64,000 bases of DNA from Hymenobacter ruricola (GCF_015694525.1 NZ_JADQDM010000009.1:124001-188000); one strand, 5' to 3'. Shown: positions 16,652-25,445, numbered from the stretch's first letter. A program made the numbers and translations. Notes: generated by a model from the sequence alone, not told the origin.

Positions 16652-19600
16652 CTATTCTATCAATAGGCGGCCGGAAGCTTCCCCGGCCCGCACCACGTAT
16701 ACCCCCGGCGCCAGGCCGGCCACCGGCAGCGTGAGCGTGGTGGCCAGGGCCGGCAGCGTGGCGCGGCGCACCGTCCGCCCCAGGGCATCGAGCACCGTTA
16801 CGGCGCGGGCCTCCACTGCAGCGGGCAGGGTGATGGCCACGGCCTCCAGCGCCGGGTTAGGAGCCAGCGCCAACGGCGCACTGCCAGCCCGGCCCTCTTG
16901 TATGGCCAGCGGCAGGGCGGTGTCAACGATGGTGGCCAGGGCGGCGGAGGTTCCGGTATTGGGCACGGCGATGGGCCCGAACGTTGCCGGGCCGTCGAGG
17001 GCGGCAGCCATGTAAATGGTCTGGTTGCCGACGGCCACGCCCTGGCCCGCGTCGGACCGGGGGCCGCCACCGGACGTGCCCCAGGCCCAGGTGCCGGCGG
17101 TGCCGTTGTCGATGAGCTTGGCCAGGAAGGCATCATTGCTCCCGGCGTAGGCCAACGCGCTGCCGCCAATGCTGAGCGGTCCCTGGAAATACCCCGTGAC
17201 GTAGAGGCTGTTGCCGCGCAACGCCAGGTCCGTCACCGACTCGTTGGTGGGGCTGCCGGCCACCGCGCCCCAGGCCCAGGTCGGGGTGGTGCCGGCCAGG
17301 TTGACTTTGGCCACGTACACGTCGCTCTGCCCCGCCGTGGGCACCCTGGTACTGCCGAAGTCGATGGTGGGGCCGTTGGTGGTGCCGGCCACGTAGAGGT
17401 TGTTGCCGTTCAGGGCCAAGCCCATGGCTTCGTCGGTGCCGGTGCCACCCGTGCGCAGGGCCCAGGCCCAGGTGGCGCTGCTGCCGTTGTCGGTCAGCTT
17501 GGCTACGTAAGCATCGTTGGCGCCGGCGCTGGTCAGGGTCAGGCCGCCAAAGGTGGCCGTCGCCGCCCCGAAGCCGCCACACACGTACACGCTGCCGCCG
17601 CTGGCCAGCACGTCGTACACATAGTCGTTGCTTGGGCTGGCGCAGGACGTGGCCCAGGCCCAGGTGGCGGCGTTGCCCCCGTCGAGCAGCTTGGTTACGA
17701 AGCCGTTGGCGCGGTTGTTGGCGTCGCGGGGCAGCGCGGTGGTGCCAAACGTGGCCGTTTCCGTGTAAAACCCGCTTAAGTACACGTTGCGGCCATCGAC
17801 GGCCACTTTGGCGGCGCCTTCGTCCGAATTGCCGCCCCCCGAGACGGCCCAGGCCCAGACCGGCGCACCGGAGGCTTCGTTCACTTTGGCCACAAAGGCG
17901 TCGTTGTTGCCTCGGTTGGGCACCGTAATCCCGCCGAAGCTGGCCCCCCCAGTCACAAGGCCGCTCACCAGCACCCCATCAGGGCCGAGGGCGATGCCGC
18001 TGCCCGAATCGGAGTCGGGCCCGCCCGCGCCGATGGCCCAGGCCCAGGTGCCGCGGCGGGCGTCCCACCGGGCCACGAAGACGTCGTAGCGGCCCCGGCT
18101 GACCAGGCGGGTGCTGCCAAAATCAACCCGCCCCGAGAACCGGCCCGTCACGTAGGCATCGTCGCTGGGGAGGGACGCCACGGCCCCGGGCCAGTACGCG
18201 CCGCCGGGGTTGACGCTTTGCACGGCCAGCCAGGTGCCCGTGGGGCTCAGGGCGCCCATTACCAGGGTGTTTTGGCCACCGGTTTGCAGGGGCGAGTTGA
18301 GGGCACTGCCGAAAGTGGCCGTGGCGCTGAACAAAACGCCCGTGACAAACACCGTGGTGGCGTTGGCCGCGATGCTGTTGAGGTTGTCCTCGTCGGTGCC
18401 ACCGCTGGCCTGGGCCCAAGCCCAGGCGCTGCTGGCGCCGGCATCGGTTAGCTGGGCCACAAAGCCGTCGGCCGTGTTGGTGCCGGTGTTGGCCAGGGTG
18501 GGCAAGCCACTGAACGCAAGCGAAGTGCCCTGGATGGTGCCGCCCAGGTACACCGTGCCCGCGGCGCCGATGGCCAGGCCATTGGCCTTGTCGGAGCCAT
18601 TGCCCACGGTGCGGTTGGCCCAGTTCCAGGTGGCCGTGGTGCCGGCATCGGTCAGCTTGGCCACGAACACATCGGCGCCCGCGCTACTGATGGCGGGCAG
18701 GCTGACGGCGGTGCCCAGCCGGAAATTGTAGCTGTTGTAATCGCCCGCGATGTAGACGGTGTTGCCCGTCACGGCCAGCGCGGTGCTGTTGTCGTTGAGG
18801 GCTCCGCCGCCGCTGTAGGCCCAGGTCCAGGCCCCGTTGGCGTCGTTGAGCTTGGCCACGTACACGTCGGTGGCGCCCACCGGCACGAGGTTGCGGGTGC
18901 CAAAGGAGGCCGTGCCGGTGTAGGTGCCCGTGAGGTACACGCCGCCGCTGCTCACCCCCAGGCCGCCGGCCGAGGTCAGCCCGCCGTTGGGAATGTTCTG
19001 CACCCAGTTCCAGGCCACGCTACTGCCGCCGTCGGTGAGCTTGGCGATGAATACGTTGGACGGGCCGATGTATTTTATCAACGGTGTGCTGCCGAACACA
19101 GCATCGCCGCTGCTGTAGTCGCCGGCCACGTACACGTTGCTGCCCCGCGCGGTTAGAGTAGCGGCCCGTTCGTCGTCGTCGGAGCCACCGCCGCGAACGG
19201 CCCAGCCCCAGGTGGCCGTGGTGCCCGCGTCGCTGAGCTTGGCCACGAACATATCGAGGCCGCCTGCGCTGCTCAGCGTGGTGCTGCCGAAGCTGGCGCC
19301 CGTGGCGCCGAACGAGCCCGCCACGTACACGTTGCCGCCGCTCACGGCCAGCGCCGAAGCGCGGTCGTCGCGGGCGCCGCCGGCGGTGCGCACCCACACC
19401 CAGGCCGCCGTGGTCGGGTTCCATTTGGCCACGAAGACGTCTTGGCCGCCCGTGCTTTCTACCACGGAGCCGCCCACTTCCACCCGGCCCGTGAAGTAGC
19501 CGGTCACGTACACGTTGCCGGCGGCGTCGGCCGCGTTGGCCTGGGGCACCACGGTGCCCGCCACCGGGTTGGGCGCGCCGGTGGCTACCCGCGTCCAGGC

Positions 19601-19675
19601 CGGGGCTTGGGCTCGCGCCGCAATCGTGATGAAAAAAGCCGCCAATAGGCAAAGAAAGCGTAGCGAAAAGGCCAT
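16652..19675 (-). CDS. T9SS-secreted SBBP-type beta-propeller repeat protein
   Basis: A 1007-residue surface or secreted protein. The signal peptide MAFSLRFLCLLAAFFITIAA with an ARAQA site fixes the start at 19675. At least 14 modules of roughly 60 residues repeat the pattern VYVTGYF...FGST...DVFVAKLTDAGTTATWNWA, the SBBP (seven-bladed propeller) signature. The last about 80 residues (LALAPNPALEAVAITLPA to GVYVVRAGEASGRLLIE) are a T9SS sorting domain. Function is unknown; such proteins are usually surface adhesin or ligand-binding candidates. The gene is oriented against, and splits, the radical-SAM/DUF4130 pair. Module copies invite recombination and copy-number change. Confidence 0.88.
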   Translation of the reverse strand: MAFSLRFLCLLAAFFITIAARAQAPAWTRVATGAPNPVAGTVVPQANAADAAGNVYVTGYFTGRVEVGGSVVESTGGQDVFVAKWNPTTAAWVWVRTAGGARDDRASALAVSGGNVYVAGSFGATGASFGSTTLSSAGGLDMFVAKLSDAGTTATWGWAVRGGGSDDDERAATLTARGSNVYVAGDYSSGDAVFGSTPLIKYIGPSNVFIAKLTDGGSSVAWNWVQNIPNGGLTSAGGLGVSSGGVYLTGTYTGTASFGTRNLVPVGATDVYVAKLNDANGAWTWAYSGGGALNDNSTALAVTGNTVYIAGDYNSYNFRLGTAVSLPAISSAGADVFVAKLTDAGTTATWNWANRTVGNGSDKANGLAIGAAGTVYLGGTIQGTSLAFSGLPTLANTGTNTADGFVAQLTDAGASSAWAWAQASGGTDEDNLNSIAANATTVFVTGVLFSATATFGSALNSPLQTGGQNTLVMGALSPTGTWLAVQSVNPGGAYWPGAVASLPSDDAYVTGRFSGRVDFGSTRLVSRGRYDVFVARWDARRGTWAWAIGAGGPDSDSGSGIALGPDGVLVSGLVTGGASFGGITVPNRGNNDAFVAKVNEASGAPVWAWAVSGGGNSDEGAAKVAVDGRNVYLSGFYTETATFGTTALPRDANNRANGFVTKLLDGGNAATWAWATSCASPSNDYVYDVLASGGSVYVCGGFGAATATFGGLTLTSAGANDAYVAKLTDNGSSATWAWALRTGGTGTDEAMGLALNGNNLYVAGTTNGPTIDFGSTRVPTAGQSDVYVAKVNLAGTTPTWAWGAVAGSPTNESVTDLALRGNSLYVTGYFQGPLSIGGSALAYAGSNDAFLAKLIDNGTAGTWAWGTSGGGPRSDAGQGVAVGNQTIYMAAALDGPATFGPIAVPNTGTSAALATIVDTALPLAIQEGRAGSAPLALAPNPALEAVAITLPAAVEARAVTVLDALGRTVRRATLPALATTLTLPVAGLAPGVYVVRAGEASGRLLIE

Positions 19676-19806
19676 ATAATGAATGGAATAGGAATTGTCC
19701 CACAAGGTACGACGTTGAGTATAATACCAACTGACGGGCCACTCGCCGCACCTTTAACCACACCGGGGCTGGCAACCTCCACCCAACCGTCGCGGTACAC
19801 CCCAGC

Positions 19807-20685
19807 ATGCCGTACCCGCTCGAACAAAGCCTGATTGCCACCAACGGCCTGCGCCTGCACGTGGCCCGGTGCGGCCCCGAAACCGGTCCGTTGGTGGTGC
19901 TGCTGCACGGCTTCCCCGAGTTCTGGTACGCGTGGCGCAAGCAGCTGGAGGTGCTGGCCGATGCCGGCTACCGCGTGTGGGCGCCCGACCAGCGCGGCTA
20001 CAACCTCAGCGACAAGCCGCGCCGGGTGCGCAGCTATGTCATCGACGAACTGGCGGCCGACGTGGTTGGGCTAATTGACGCGGCCGGGTGCGAAACGGCC
20101 GTCGTCATCGGGCACGATTGGGGCGCGGCGGTGGCCTGGCACCTGGCCGCGCATTGCCCCGGCCGCGTCAGCCGGGTGGCTATTCTGAACGTGCCGCACC
20201 CGCGGGTATTGGGCCGGGCCCTGCTGCGAAAGCCCGGCCAGCTCTTGAAAAGCTGGTACGTTTTCTTCTTTCAGCTGCCGTGGCTGCCCGAGGCGCTGGT
20301 GAAGCTGCGCCGCTGGCGCTTTGCCCGGCAGGCGTTGCGCGGCACCAGCCGCCGGGGCACCTTCAGCTCAGCCGATTTGGCCCGGTACGAGGTGGCGTGG
20401 GCTCAGCCCGGCGCCATGCGCAGCATGATAAACTGGTACCGGGCCGCGGCGCGGTTTGCCAGCCGGCTGGGCAAAACGGGCCGGGTTTCGGTGCCCGTCC
20501 GCATCATCTGGGGCGAGCGGGACGCATTTTTGAGGCGCGAACTTGCCCAGGAAAGCCTGGCTTACTGCGATGACGCCGAGCTGACCTACCTGCCCGCCAG
20601 CCACTGGGTGCAACACGAAATGCCCGCCGAAGTAAACGAGCTGCTGCTGCGGTTTCTTAAGCATCAGCAGCAAGAACAAACCTGA
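19807..20685 (+). CDS. Alpha/beta hydrolase, epoxide hydrolase-like
   Basis: A 292-residue cytoplasmic hydrolase. The oxyanion motif HGFPEFW lies at 34-40. The nucleophile elbow GHDWG carries Asp104, as in epoxide hydrolases and haloalkane dehalogenases rather than Ser esterases. ASHWVQHEMP near residue 270 supplies the catalytic His, and IIWGERDAFL is near the acid residue. Substrate is unknown. It starts 131 bp from the divergent SBBP gene and ends 2 bp before the DUF4130 gene, so the two are probably one transcript. Confidence 0.85.
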   Translation: MPYPLEQSLIATNGLRLHVARCGPETGPLVVLLHGFPEFWYAWRKQLEVLADAGYRVWAPDQRGYNLSDKPRRVRSYVIDELAADVVGLIDAAGCETAVVIGHDWGAAVAWHLAAHCPGRVSRVAILNVPHPRVLGRALLRKPGQLLKSWYVFFFQLPWLPEALVKLRRWRFARQALRGTSRRGTFSSADLARYEVAWAQPGAMRSMINWYRAAARFASRLGKTGRVSVPVRIIWGERDAFLRRELAQESLAYCDDAELTYLPASHWVQHEMPAEVNELLLRFLKHQQQEQT

Positions 20686-20687
20686 AC

Positions 20688-21686
20688 TTGAAGCTGGGCA
20701 GCCGGACCGTTCTTGCCCTGCTGCCGTCCATCCAACCCATCGCCTTGGCAAACATTCGCCCTCTCCGCCGTCCGTCGGCCGCACCTGCGCCCGCCGGCGC
20801 AGCCCCGCGCCGGCCGCTGCCGCCCTTCACAGGCCCGCCGCAGGATTACACCTACGATGGCACTTTTGAGGGGCTGCTGACGGTGCTTTTCACCGTGTAC
20901 GACCGCAAGGCGTCACCCAATAGCATTCAGCCCGAAGCCCGCGTGCAGGGCGGCTTATTCGCCGCGCCCGCGCCCGTCGAAACCAGCGAAGCCCTGGCGG
21001 CCCGCGTGTGGGAAGGCCTGGCCAACTCCATGGACGCGGAGGCCCGCACGCGCCTCTACCACGTGTTTTTGAGCGAGGACGCGGACCGGGAAATGCTCAT
21101 TTTTCGCTACGTGGACTTGGCGTTGCGCGCCGACCGCGACATTGCCGAAAACTACGCCAACGCCGACGTGCGCCGCGTGCAGCGCCTGGCCCAGATGATG
21201 TTCCGCGAAAAGCACCGCATGGAAGCCTTCGTGCGCTTCGAGAAAACCCAGGACGAGCTGTTTCACGCCACCATCGAGCCCGACATGGACGTGCTGCCGC
21301 TCATCGCCGCGCACTTCACCACGCGCTACGCCGACCAGCGCTGGCTGATATACGACCGTCGCCGCCACTACGGCCTCTACTACGACCTCACGCGCACCGA
21401 CGTGGTGCAGTTTGAAACCGCCACCGCGCCGAAAGCCAGCGGCCTCTCGGCCACGGTGCTCGATGAGCGCGAACCCTTGTTTAAAGTGCTGTGGCAGGCG
21501 TATTTCGACCACGTCAACATTCCGGAGCGCAAAAACCTGAAGCTGCACCGCCGCCACATGCCGCTGCGCTACTGGAAATACCTGAGCGAAAAGCAGCCGC
21601 GCGAAACGCGCTTCGCGCCCATCCCGAACAAGCAGCCGCCCCGCAACGGTGGCTTGCAGCTACGGGCGCCGGAAGGGGAGGAGTAA
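20688..21686 (+). CDS. DUF4130 putative DNA metabolism protein (partner of the radical SAM protein)
   Basis: A protein of up to 332 residues of the TIGR03915/DUF4130 family. The hallmark begins at YTYDGTFEGLLTVLFTVYDR (about residue 53). Later blocks are MFREKHRMEAFVRFEKTQDEL, RWLIYDRRRHYGLYYDL and LKLHRRHMPLRYWKYLSEKQ. No ATG precedes the domain; TTG at 20688, 2 bp after the hydrolase stop, is used here, and another TTG about 20 codons on is possible. The Ala/Pro-rich N-terminal segment may be untranslated. The family is paired with the radical SAM/HhH protein, here 4.4 kb upstream. The function is presumed to be DNA repair or modification. Confidence 0.8.
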   Translation: MKLGSRTVLALLPSIQPIALANIRPLRRPSAAPAPAGAAPRRPLPPFTGPPQDYTYDGTFEGLLTVLFTVYDRKASPNSIQPEARVQGGLFAAPAPVETSEALAARVWEGLANSMDAEARTRLYHVFLSEDADREMLIFRYVDLALRADRDIAENYANADVRRVQRLAQMMFREKHRMEAFVRFEKTQDELFHATIEPDMDVLPLIAAHFTTRYADQRWLIYDRRRHYGLYYDLTRTDVVQFETATAPKASGLSATVLDEREPLFKVLWQAYFDHVNIPERKNLKLHRRHMPLRYWKYLSEKQPRETRFAPIPNKQPPRNGGLQLRAPEGEE

Positions 21687-21766
21687 CGCTTGGCGATGTT
21701 GGTTTTTGGCGCAAGCTGCCGGTGCCGCTTGGGGCAGGTGGCCGGCCGGGCCTGGCGCAGGCTTGG

Positions 21767-21982
21767 TCAGACGGCGTTGTTTTCTTCGAGGCGCAGCAGG
21801 ACCTCGTCGATGGTCAGCTCGCCGATGACGAACTGGCTGAGCAGGGCGCGCTCTTACTGCTTGGGGGCCAGCGCGGTGTTCTCGGTGAGGCGCAGCGCCG
21901 TTGTGACGAGGCGCTGGCGGCCCTGAGAGGTAGCCAGCACCGAAGTGGATGGCTCAGCTTGGAGGGAATCAGGGACTTTCAT
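21767..21982 (-). pseudogene. VbhA-like antitoxin ORF with an in-frame stop
   Basis: From ATG at 21982 the frame reads MKVPDSLQAEPSTSVL..., LRLTENTALAPKQ, then TAA (21856-21854). It continues in the same frame as ERALLSQFVIGELTIDEVLL to TGA at 21767, 72 codons in all. The second half strongly resembles the C-terminal helix of VbhA-type antitoxins (VVVGELETSDV-like), which inhibit Fic AMP-transferase toxins. The helix normally carrying (S/T)xxxE(G/N) retains EN but not the Ser/Thr. No Fic gene is nearby. A single base change of CAA or GAA to TAA would explain the stop. Orphan, probably decayed. Confidence 0.4.
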
Positions 21983-22127
21983 AAAGCTGATGGGGTGAGT
22001 GCCTCGCAAAGCTAGCTCCCGATTGAACCAGATTTGTTGCGTATTTAAGCGGATTTTTGGAAGGATAAAGCGCGTGTTAGCCTCAGAAAACACGCAGCTT
22101 AAGGCAAAGGATTTCCTGGAAAACAGG

Positions 22128-22165
22128 TCGGGCGGAAACCGGCACTTCTGCCGGTTTCCGCCCGA
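22128..22165 (-). terminator. Terminator-like hairpin
   Basis: TCGGGCGGAAACCGGCA (22128-22144) pairs perfectly with TGCCGGTTTCCGCCCGA (22149-22165) around CTTC, 28 bp beyond the stop of the minus-strand T9SS gene. A CCTGTTTTCC tail follows on that strand. Confidence 0.65.
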
Positions 22166-22193
22166 AGGATTGAAGCAGTGCGCGCGCCGCCGC

Positions 22194-23657
22194 TTACTCG
22201 TGCACCACTTTCAGGCTGGCCTGCTGGCCGCCTTGCGCCAGGCGCAGCACGTAGGGCCCGGTAGCCAGCTGGCCCAGTTCGGGCAAAGCCACGGTGGTGA
22301 GGCCGGCCGGCAGCTCCAGGGCGCGGCGTAGCAGCGCCCGGCCCAGGGCATCGAGCACCTGCAGGGTGGCCGGGCCGGCGCTGGCCGTGCGCACGCTGAG
22401 CGAAGCGCCCCCGATGCCAAAGGGATTGGGCCAGGCGGCGGCCGTGAGGCCGAGCGGTGCGGCCACCTTCAGGTTGCGCACGGGCGAGTAGCTGGCCGTG
22501 CCGTCCTGGTCGACCTGGCGCAGGCGGTAGTACACCACGTCGGCGGCGTAGCGGGTTAGGTTCTTATCAACCAGCTGGTAGTCGTGCGGCTGGGTGGTGC
22601 TGCCGTGGCCCTTCACCGTGCCAATGCGCCCAAATGCCTTGCCGTCGGCGCTGGCTTCCACCTCGAAATGGTCGTTGTTTTTCTCTGAGGCCGTGGCCCA
22701 CTTCAACAGGCCGTCATTTTCGCCCAAGGGCTCGGCCGTGAACAGGGCCAACTCAACGGGCAGCGGGTTGGCGGCGTTGCTGACAGTGAGGCGGCCCAGC
22801 GCGGCCGTACTGAAGGAGAAGCTGCGGCTGCTGCCGCTCACGGTGGCGGCCTGCAGGCCGCTGGCCGGGCCCCACAGCGCCGAGCCCAAATCGGCGTGCC
22901 AGGCCTGGGCCTGGGCGAAGCTGGTCAGGCCGTTGTCATCATCGGCGAGCCACTGCAGCGTCACGGGCACAGGCGCCGCCGGGGCCACGGCCGTTTCCAC
23001 GGCCCAGATGCGGTCGATGCCTTTGAGGCCGGCGTTGGTGAAGTTCACGCCGCGGCTCACGTTATCCGTTTGCAGGCCAGCGGTGCGCGTAATGGCCACC
23101 TGGCCCAGGCCCGTGCGGTCGAGGGCGGCGCCGTGGCCGAAATCGAGCACGCCGCTGCCGGCCGCGCGCACCACTTTCAGGTTGCCCTGCACGTAGCGGC
23201 CGGTTTGCTCACCGCTGAGCGTGGCCCCGTCGGGCAGGGTGAGGGTCACGGTGGGGTCGGTGCGGAGCAGGCCGCTGCTGAGCAGTAGCTGGTTGCTCAC
23301 ACTCAGGTCGCCGCGCAGCAGCACGCGGTTGGCGCCGGCGGCGCCGGTGTTGGCCACTTCCAGCCGGGTCAGGTCAGCGCCGCCGGGCGTGAGCTGCTGG
23401 TCGGCGCTGCCCGTGAAGCGCAGCAGCCCGGCGCCGCTCAGGGTGCCGGCGTTGGCCACGTCGCCGGTGGTTTGCAGGGTGCCGTCGTTTTGCAAGGCGC
23501 TGCCGGCCTTGTTCAGCACGCCACCCTCCACGGAGAGCACCGCGCCCGACTGTACCGTGATGGTGGCGCCGTTGTTGGTGAGGGTTTGGGCAAAGCCGGG
23601 GGCAGAAGCCAGCAGCAGGGCCGTTGCCAGGGCGGGAAAAGAGTAGTTCTGTGTCAT
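22194..23657 (-). CDS. T9SS-secreted protein
   Basis: A 487-residue exported protein. The signal peptide MTQNYSFPALATALLLASAP with an FAQ site sets the start at 23657. Residues about 25-180 contain short beta-repeat elements typical of Bacteroidetes surface proteins (VEGGVLNKAGSALQNDGTL, GTLSGAGLLRFTGSA). Then comes a region common in Hymenobacter secreted proteins (LLKWATASEKNNDHFEVEAS, VYYRLRQVDQDGTASYSPV). The last about 80 residues (AWPNPFGIGGASLSVRTA to YVLRLAQGGQQASLKVV) form the T9SS sorting domain. No enzyme signature is visible; structural or adhesive roles are plausible. Confidence 0.8.
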   Translation of the reverse strand: MTQNYSFPALATALLLASAPGFAQTLTNNGATITVQSGAVLSVEGGVLNKAGSALQNDGTLQTTGDVANAGTLSGAGLLRFTGSADQQLTPGGADLTRLEVANTGAAGANRVLLRGDLSVSNQLLLSSGLLRTDPTVTLTLPDGATLSGEQTGRYVQGNLKVVRAAGSGVLDFGHGAALDRTGLGQVAITRTAGLQTDNVSRGVNFTNAGLKGIDRIWAVETAVAPAAPVPVTLQWLADDDNGLTSFAQAQAWHADLGSALWGPASGLQAATVSGSSRSFSFSTAALGRLTVSNAANPLPVELALFTAEPLGENDGLLKWATASEKNNDHFEVEASADGKAFGRIGTVKGHGSTTQPHDYQLVDKNLTRYAADVVYYRLRQVDQDGTASYSPVRNLKVAAPLGLTAAAWPNPFGIGGASLSVRTASAGPATLQVLDALGRALLRRALELPAGLTTVALPELGQLATGPYVLRLAQGGQQASLKVVHE

Positions 23658-23876
23658 AACCTGAAAATGCAAGCGTGGAAAATTACGAAGGAGCTGCTGC
23701 GGGCGCCAACTCTCCCGCCGGATAAATAAAATTACAGAAGCCGTTGGTATCCGGTATCGCGCTGCCGGTGAGTACATTCGTGTCGTTGCCGGTGCGGGAA
23801 GGCACCAGAGCCAATGCAGCGTATTTACTTTAAAAATGACGAAGCATCGGGGCGCTGCCCTTGGTTCGGGATTGGG

Positions 23877-24491
23877 TTATACCGGGCATTGCCAGCAAAA
23901 AGGAGGTGCCCAAAGCAGTATAGAATTATTCTTCATAAGCAGAAACTTCAGGTCAGAGTTCGAGAAGGCGCTGGTGCCGGAGTAAGAAATCCCGTCGGGA
24001 TAAGAGTCGTTGTTGTAGAGAGAATATGCGCTGCTCAGGCCGGTGCTGAAGGAATACGTGCCGGCCGTGGTGATGACGGGTGTGGTGAGCACCACGGAGG
24101 TGAGGCCGTAGTTCGCCGCGTAGGCCACAGACTTTGTGGCCAGCACCGTGCCGCCCGGCGCCCCCCGGAAGAGTTGAAACGTGCCCGAGCCTCCGTTCAC
24201 GTACACGTCGATGCTGGTGATGGTGGCCCCCGCCGGCGGGGTGAAGCTCTGGCCGGGGTTGTTGTAAAAGCTGCTGCCGTACGGGGCGTCGAACTGGCCC
24301 ACGGTGCCGTTGTTGACCGTCGCTGCGCCCAGCCGGAGCGTGCCGCGCACGTCGAGCGTCGCCGAGGGCGTGGTGGTGCCGATGCCCACGTTTTGGGCCA
24401 GGGCCGGGCCGCTGGCCAGGGCCGCCGCCAGCAGCAGGGCCGCGCGGCATAAAGAAGGAAGGACTGTGATGAAGCGGAGAAGTGTTTTCAT
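23877..24491 (-). CDS. Secreted protein of unknown function, possibly truncated
   Basis: A 204-residue exported protein. MKTLLRFITVLPSLCRAALL and a following ALA site give a signal peptide. VGIGTTTPSATLDVRGTLRL is a motif common at the start of Bacteroidetes secreted or tail-fibre-like proteins. A beta-rich jelly-roll-like segment follows (ITSIDVYVNGGSGTFQLFRG, GTYSFSTGLSSAYS). The tail ends abruptly in an unusual Trp/Cys-rich stretch (LLWAPPFCWQCPV) and there is no T9SS tail, so the gene may have lost its 3' end. It is divergent from the LytTR regulator, across a region with a candidate operator. Confidence 0.6.
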   Translation of the reverse strand: MKTLLRFITVLPSLCRAALLLAAALASGPALAQNVGIGTTTPSATLDVRGTLRLGAATVNNGTVGQFDAPYGSSFYNNPGQSFTPPAGATITSIDVYVNGGSGTFQLFRGAPGGTVLATKSVAYAANYGLTSVVLTTPVITTAGTYSFSTGLSSAYSLYNNDSYPDGISYSGTSAFSNSDLKFLLMKNNSILLWAPPFCWQCPV

Positions 24492-24591
24492 TGCAGAGCC
24501 GGACAAAGCCGGTGCGCGAGGCCGCACGCCGTCGGTTTCTTCAAAAGTGCCCCTGGCGCGGCCCGCTGCCAACAAAAAGTAGCAGACGCCC

Positions 24592-24635
24592 GCCCGTGGT
24601 ATGCGAACGGCTGGCCCGTGGTATGTGAGCCGGGG
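24592..24635. promoter_or_regulatory. Two tandem 22-bp direct repeats, candidate LytTR operator
   Basis: Units at 24592-24613 and 24614-24635 share the 12-bp core GCCCGTGGTATG plus later matches. They lie just upstream of a -7-like box. LytTR regulators bind direct repeats on the same DNA face about two helical turns apart, so autoregulation by the adjacent LytTR protein is a good hypothesis. Confidence 0.5.
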
Positions 24636-24643
24636 CGCGTTCG

Positions 24644-24651
24644 TAACTTTC
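24644..24651 (+). promoter_or_regulatory. Candidate -7 element (TAACTTTC) of the LytTR gene
   Basis: TAACTTTC differs from TAnnTTTG in the last base. It is 29 bp before the ATG at 24681 and directly follows the tandem direct repeats. Confidence 0.4.
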
Positions 24652-24680
24652 GGAACCCGCTTGGTGCGGGCCCCCGCCGT

Positions 24681-25445
24681 ATGCCTCCTGCTGCCCAACT
24701 CCTCATCATCGAAGACGAAGCCGTGCTGGCCCTCGACCTGCGCGCCACCATCCAGGCCGAAGGCTACGGCGTGGTGGGCATCGCGGCCAGTGGCCCGCGG
24801 GCGCTGGAGTTGTTTGGGCAGCACCCGGAAATTGCCGGCGTGCTCTGCGACATTCACCTGCAAGGCCCCTGGGACGGCATCGAAACCGCCCGGCGCCTGC
24901 TGGCCGTGCGCCCGGTGCCGCTCATCTACCTCACCGCCCTGGCCGACCAGCCCACCCTCGATGCGGCCCTGACCACGGCCCCGGCGGCGTATTTGCCCAA
25001 GCCCGTGTCGGCGGCCAGCCTGCGGGCAGCGCTGGCCCTGGCGCTGCACTCCATTGCGCGGCCCGCGGCGCCCGCCCCGGCCGAGTCCGCCGCCAGCGCC
25101 GACGCCCTCACCCGCGACACCATTCTGCAGCTCGAAGGCCACGTGTTCATCAAGGACAACAACCAGTTCGTGCGCATTCCGCTGGCCGATATTCTGCTGC
25201 TCGAAGCCGACAACACCTACACCACCCTCGTCACGGCCAGCCGCAAATACGCCCTGCGCCTTACCCTGGGAGCCGTGCTGGAGCGCCTGCACTTTGCGCA
25301 ACTGGTGCGGGTGCACCGCTCGTTCGCCATCAACATTCAGCGCGTCGAGAGTTTTTCGGATACCGAAACCACCGTGGCCGGCCAGGCCGTGCCCCTGGGC
25401 CGGCAATACCGCGAGGCCTTCCTGAAGCAGTTCCAGTTTCGGTAG
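24681..25445 (+). CDS. LytTR-family response regulator
   Basis: A 254-residue two-component regulator. The receiver domain (about 5-125) has the acidic pocket IIEDEAVLAL and phosphoacceptor Asp57 in GVLCDIHLQG, plus LIYLTALAD and YLPKPVS with the conserved Lys. An Ala/Pro-rich linker leads to a LytTR DNA-binding domain (about 150-254: DILLLEADNTYTTLVTASRK, LVRVHRSFAINIQRVESF). Start chosen at MPPAAQLLIIEDE, where the receiver begins. The histidine kinase gene follows 149 bp downstream on the same strand, forming a probable pair. Targets may include itself and the divergent secreted protein. Confidence 0.92.
   Translation: MPPAAQLLIIEDEAVLALDLRATIQAEGYGVVGIAASGPRALELFGQHPEIAGVLCDIHLQGPWDGIETARRLLAVRPVPLIYLTALADQPTLDAALTTAPAAYLPKPVSAASLRAALALALHSIARPAAPAPAESAASADALTRDTILQLEGHVFIKDNNQFVRIPLADILLLEADNTYTTLVTASRKYALRLTLGAVLERLHFAQLVRVHRSFAINIQRVESFSDTETTVAGQAVPLGRQYREAFLKQFQFR

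Larger units (their letters stand above)
21687..22193. other. Spacer holding an antitoxin-like pseudogene and a terminator
   Basis: Between the DUF4130 stop and the next minus-strand gene lie a stop-interrupted VbhA-like ORF (21767-21982, minus) and a 17-bp perfect hairpin (22128-22165). Nothing else is seen. Confidence 0.5.

Noticed and set aside
21687..22193. tRNA or structured ncRNA between DUF4130 and the T9SS gene
   Set aside because: No cloverleaf or conserved T-loop found; the only structure is a simple terminator-like hairpin.
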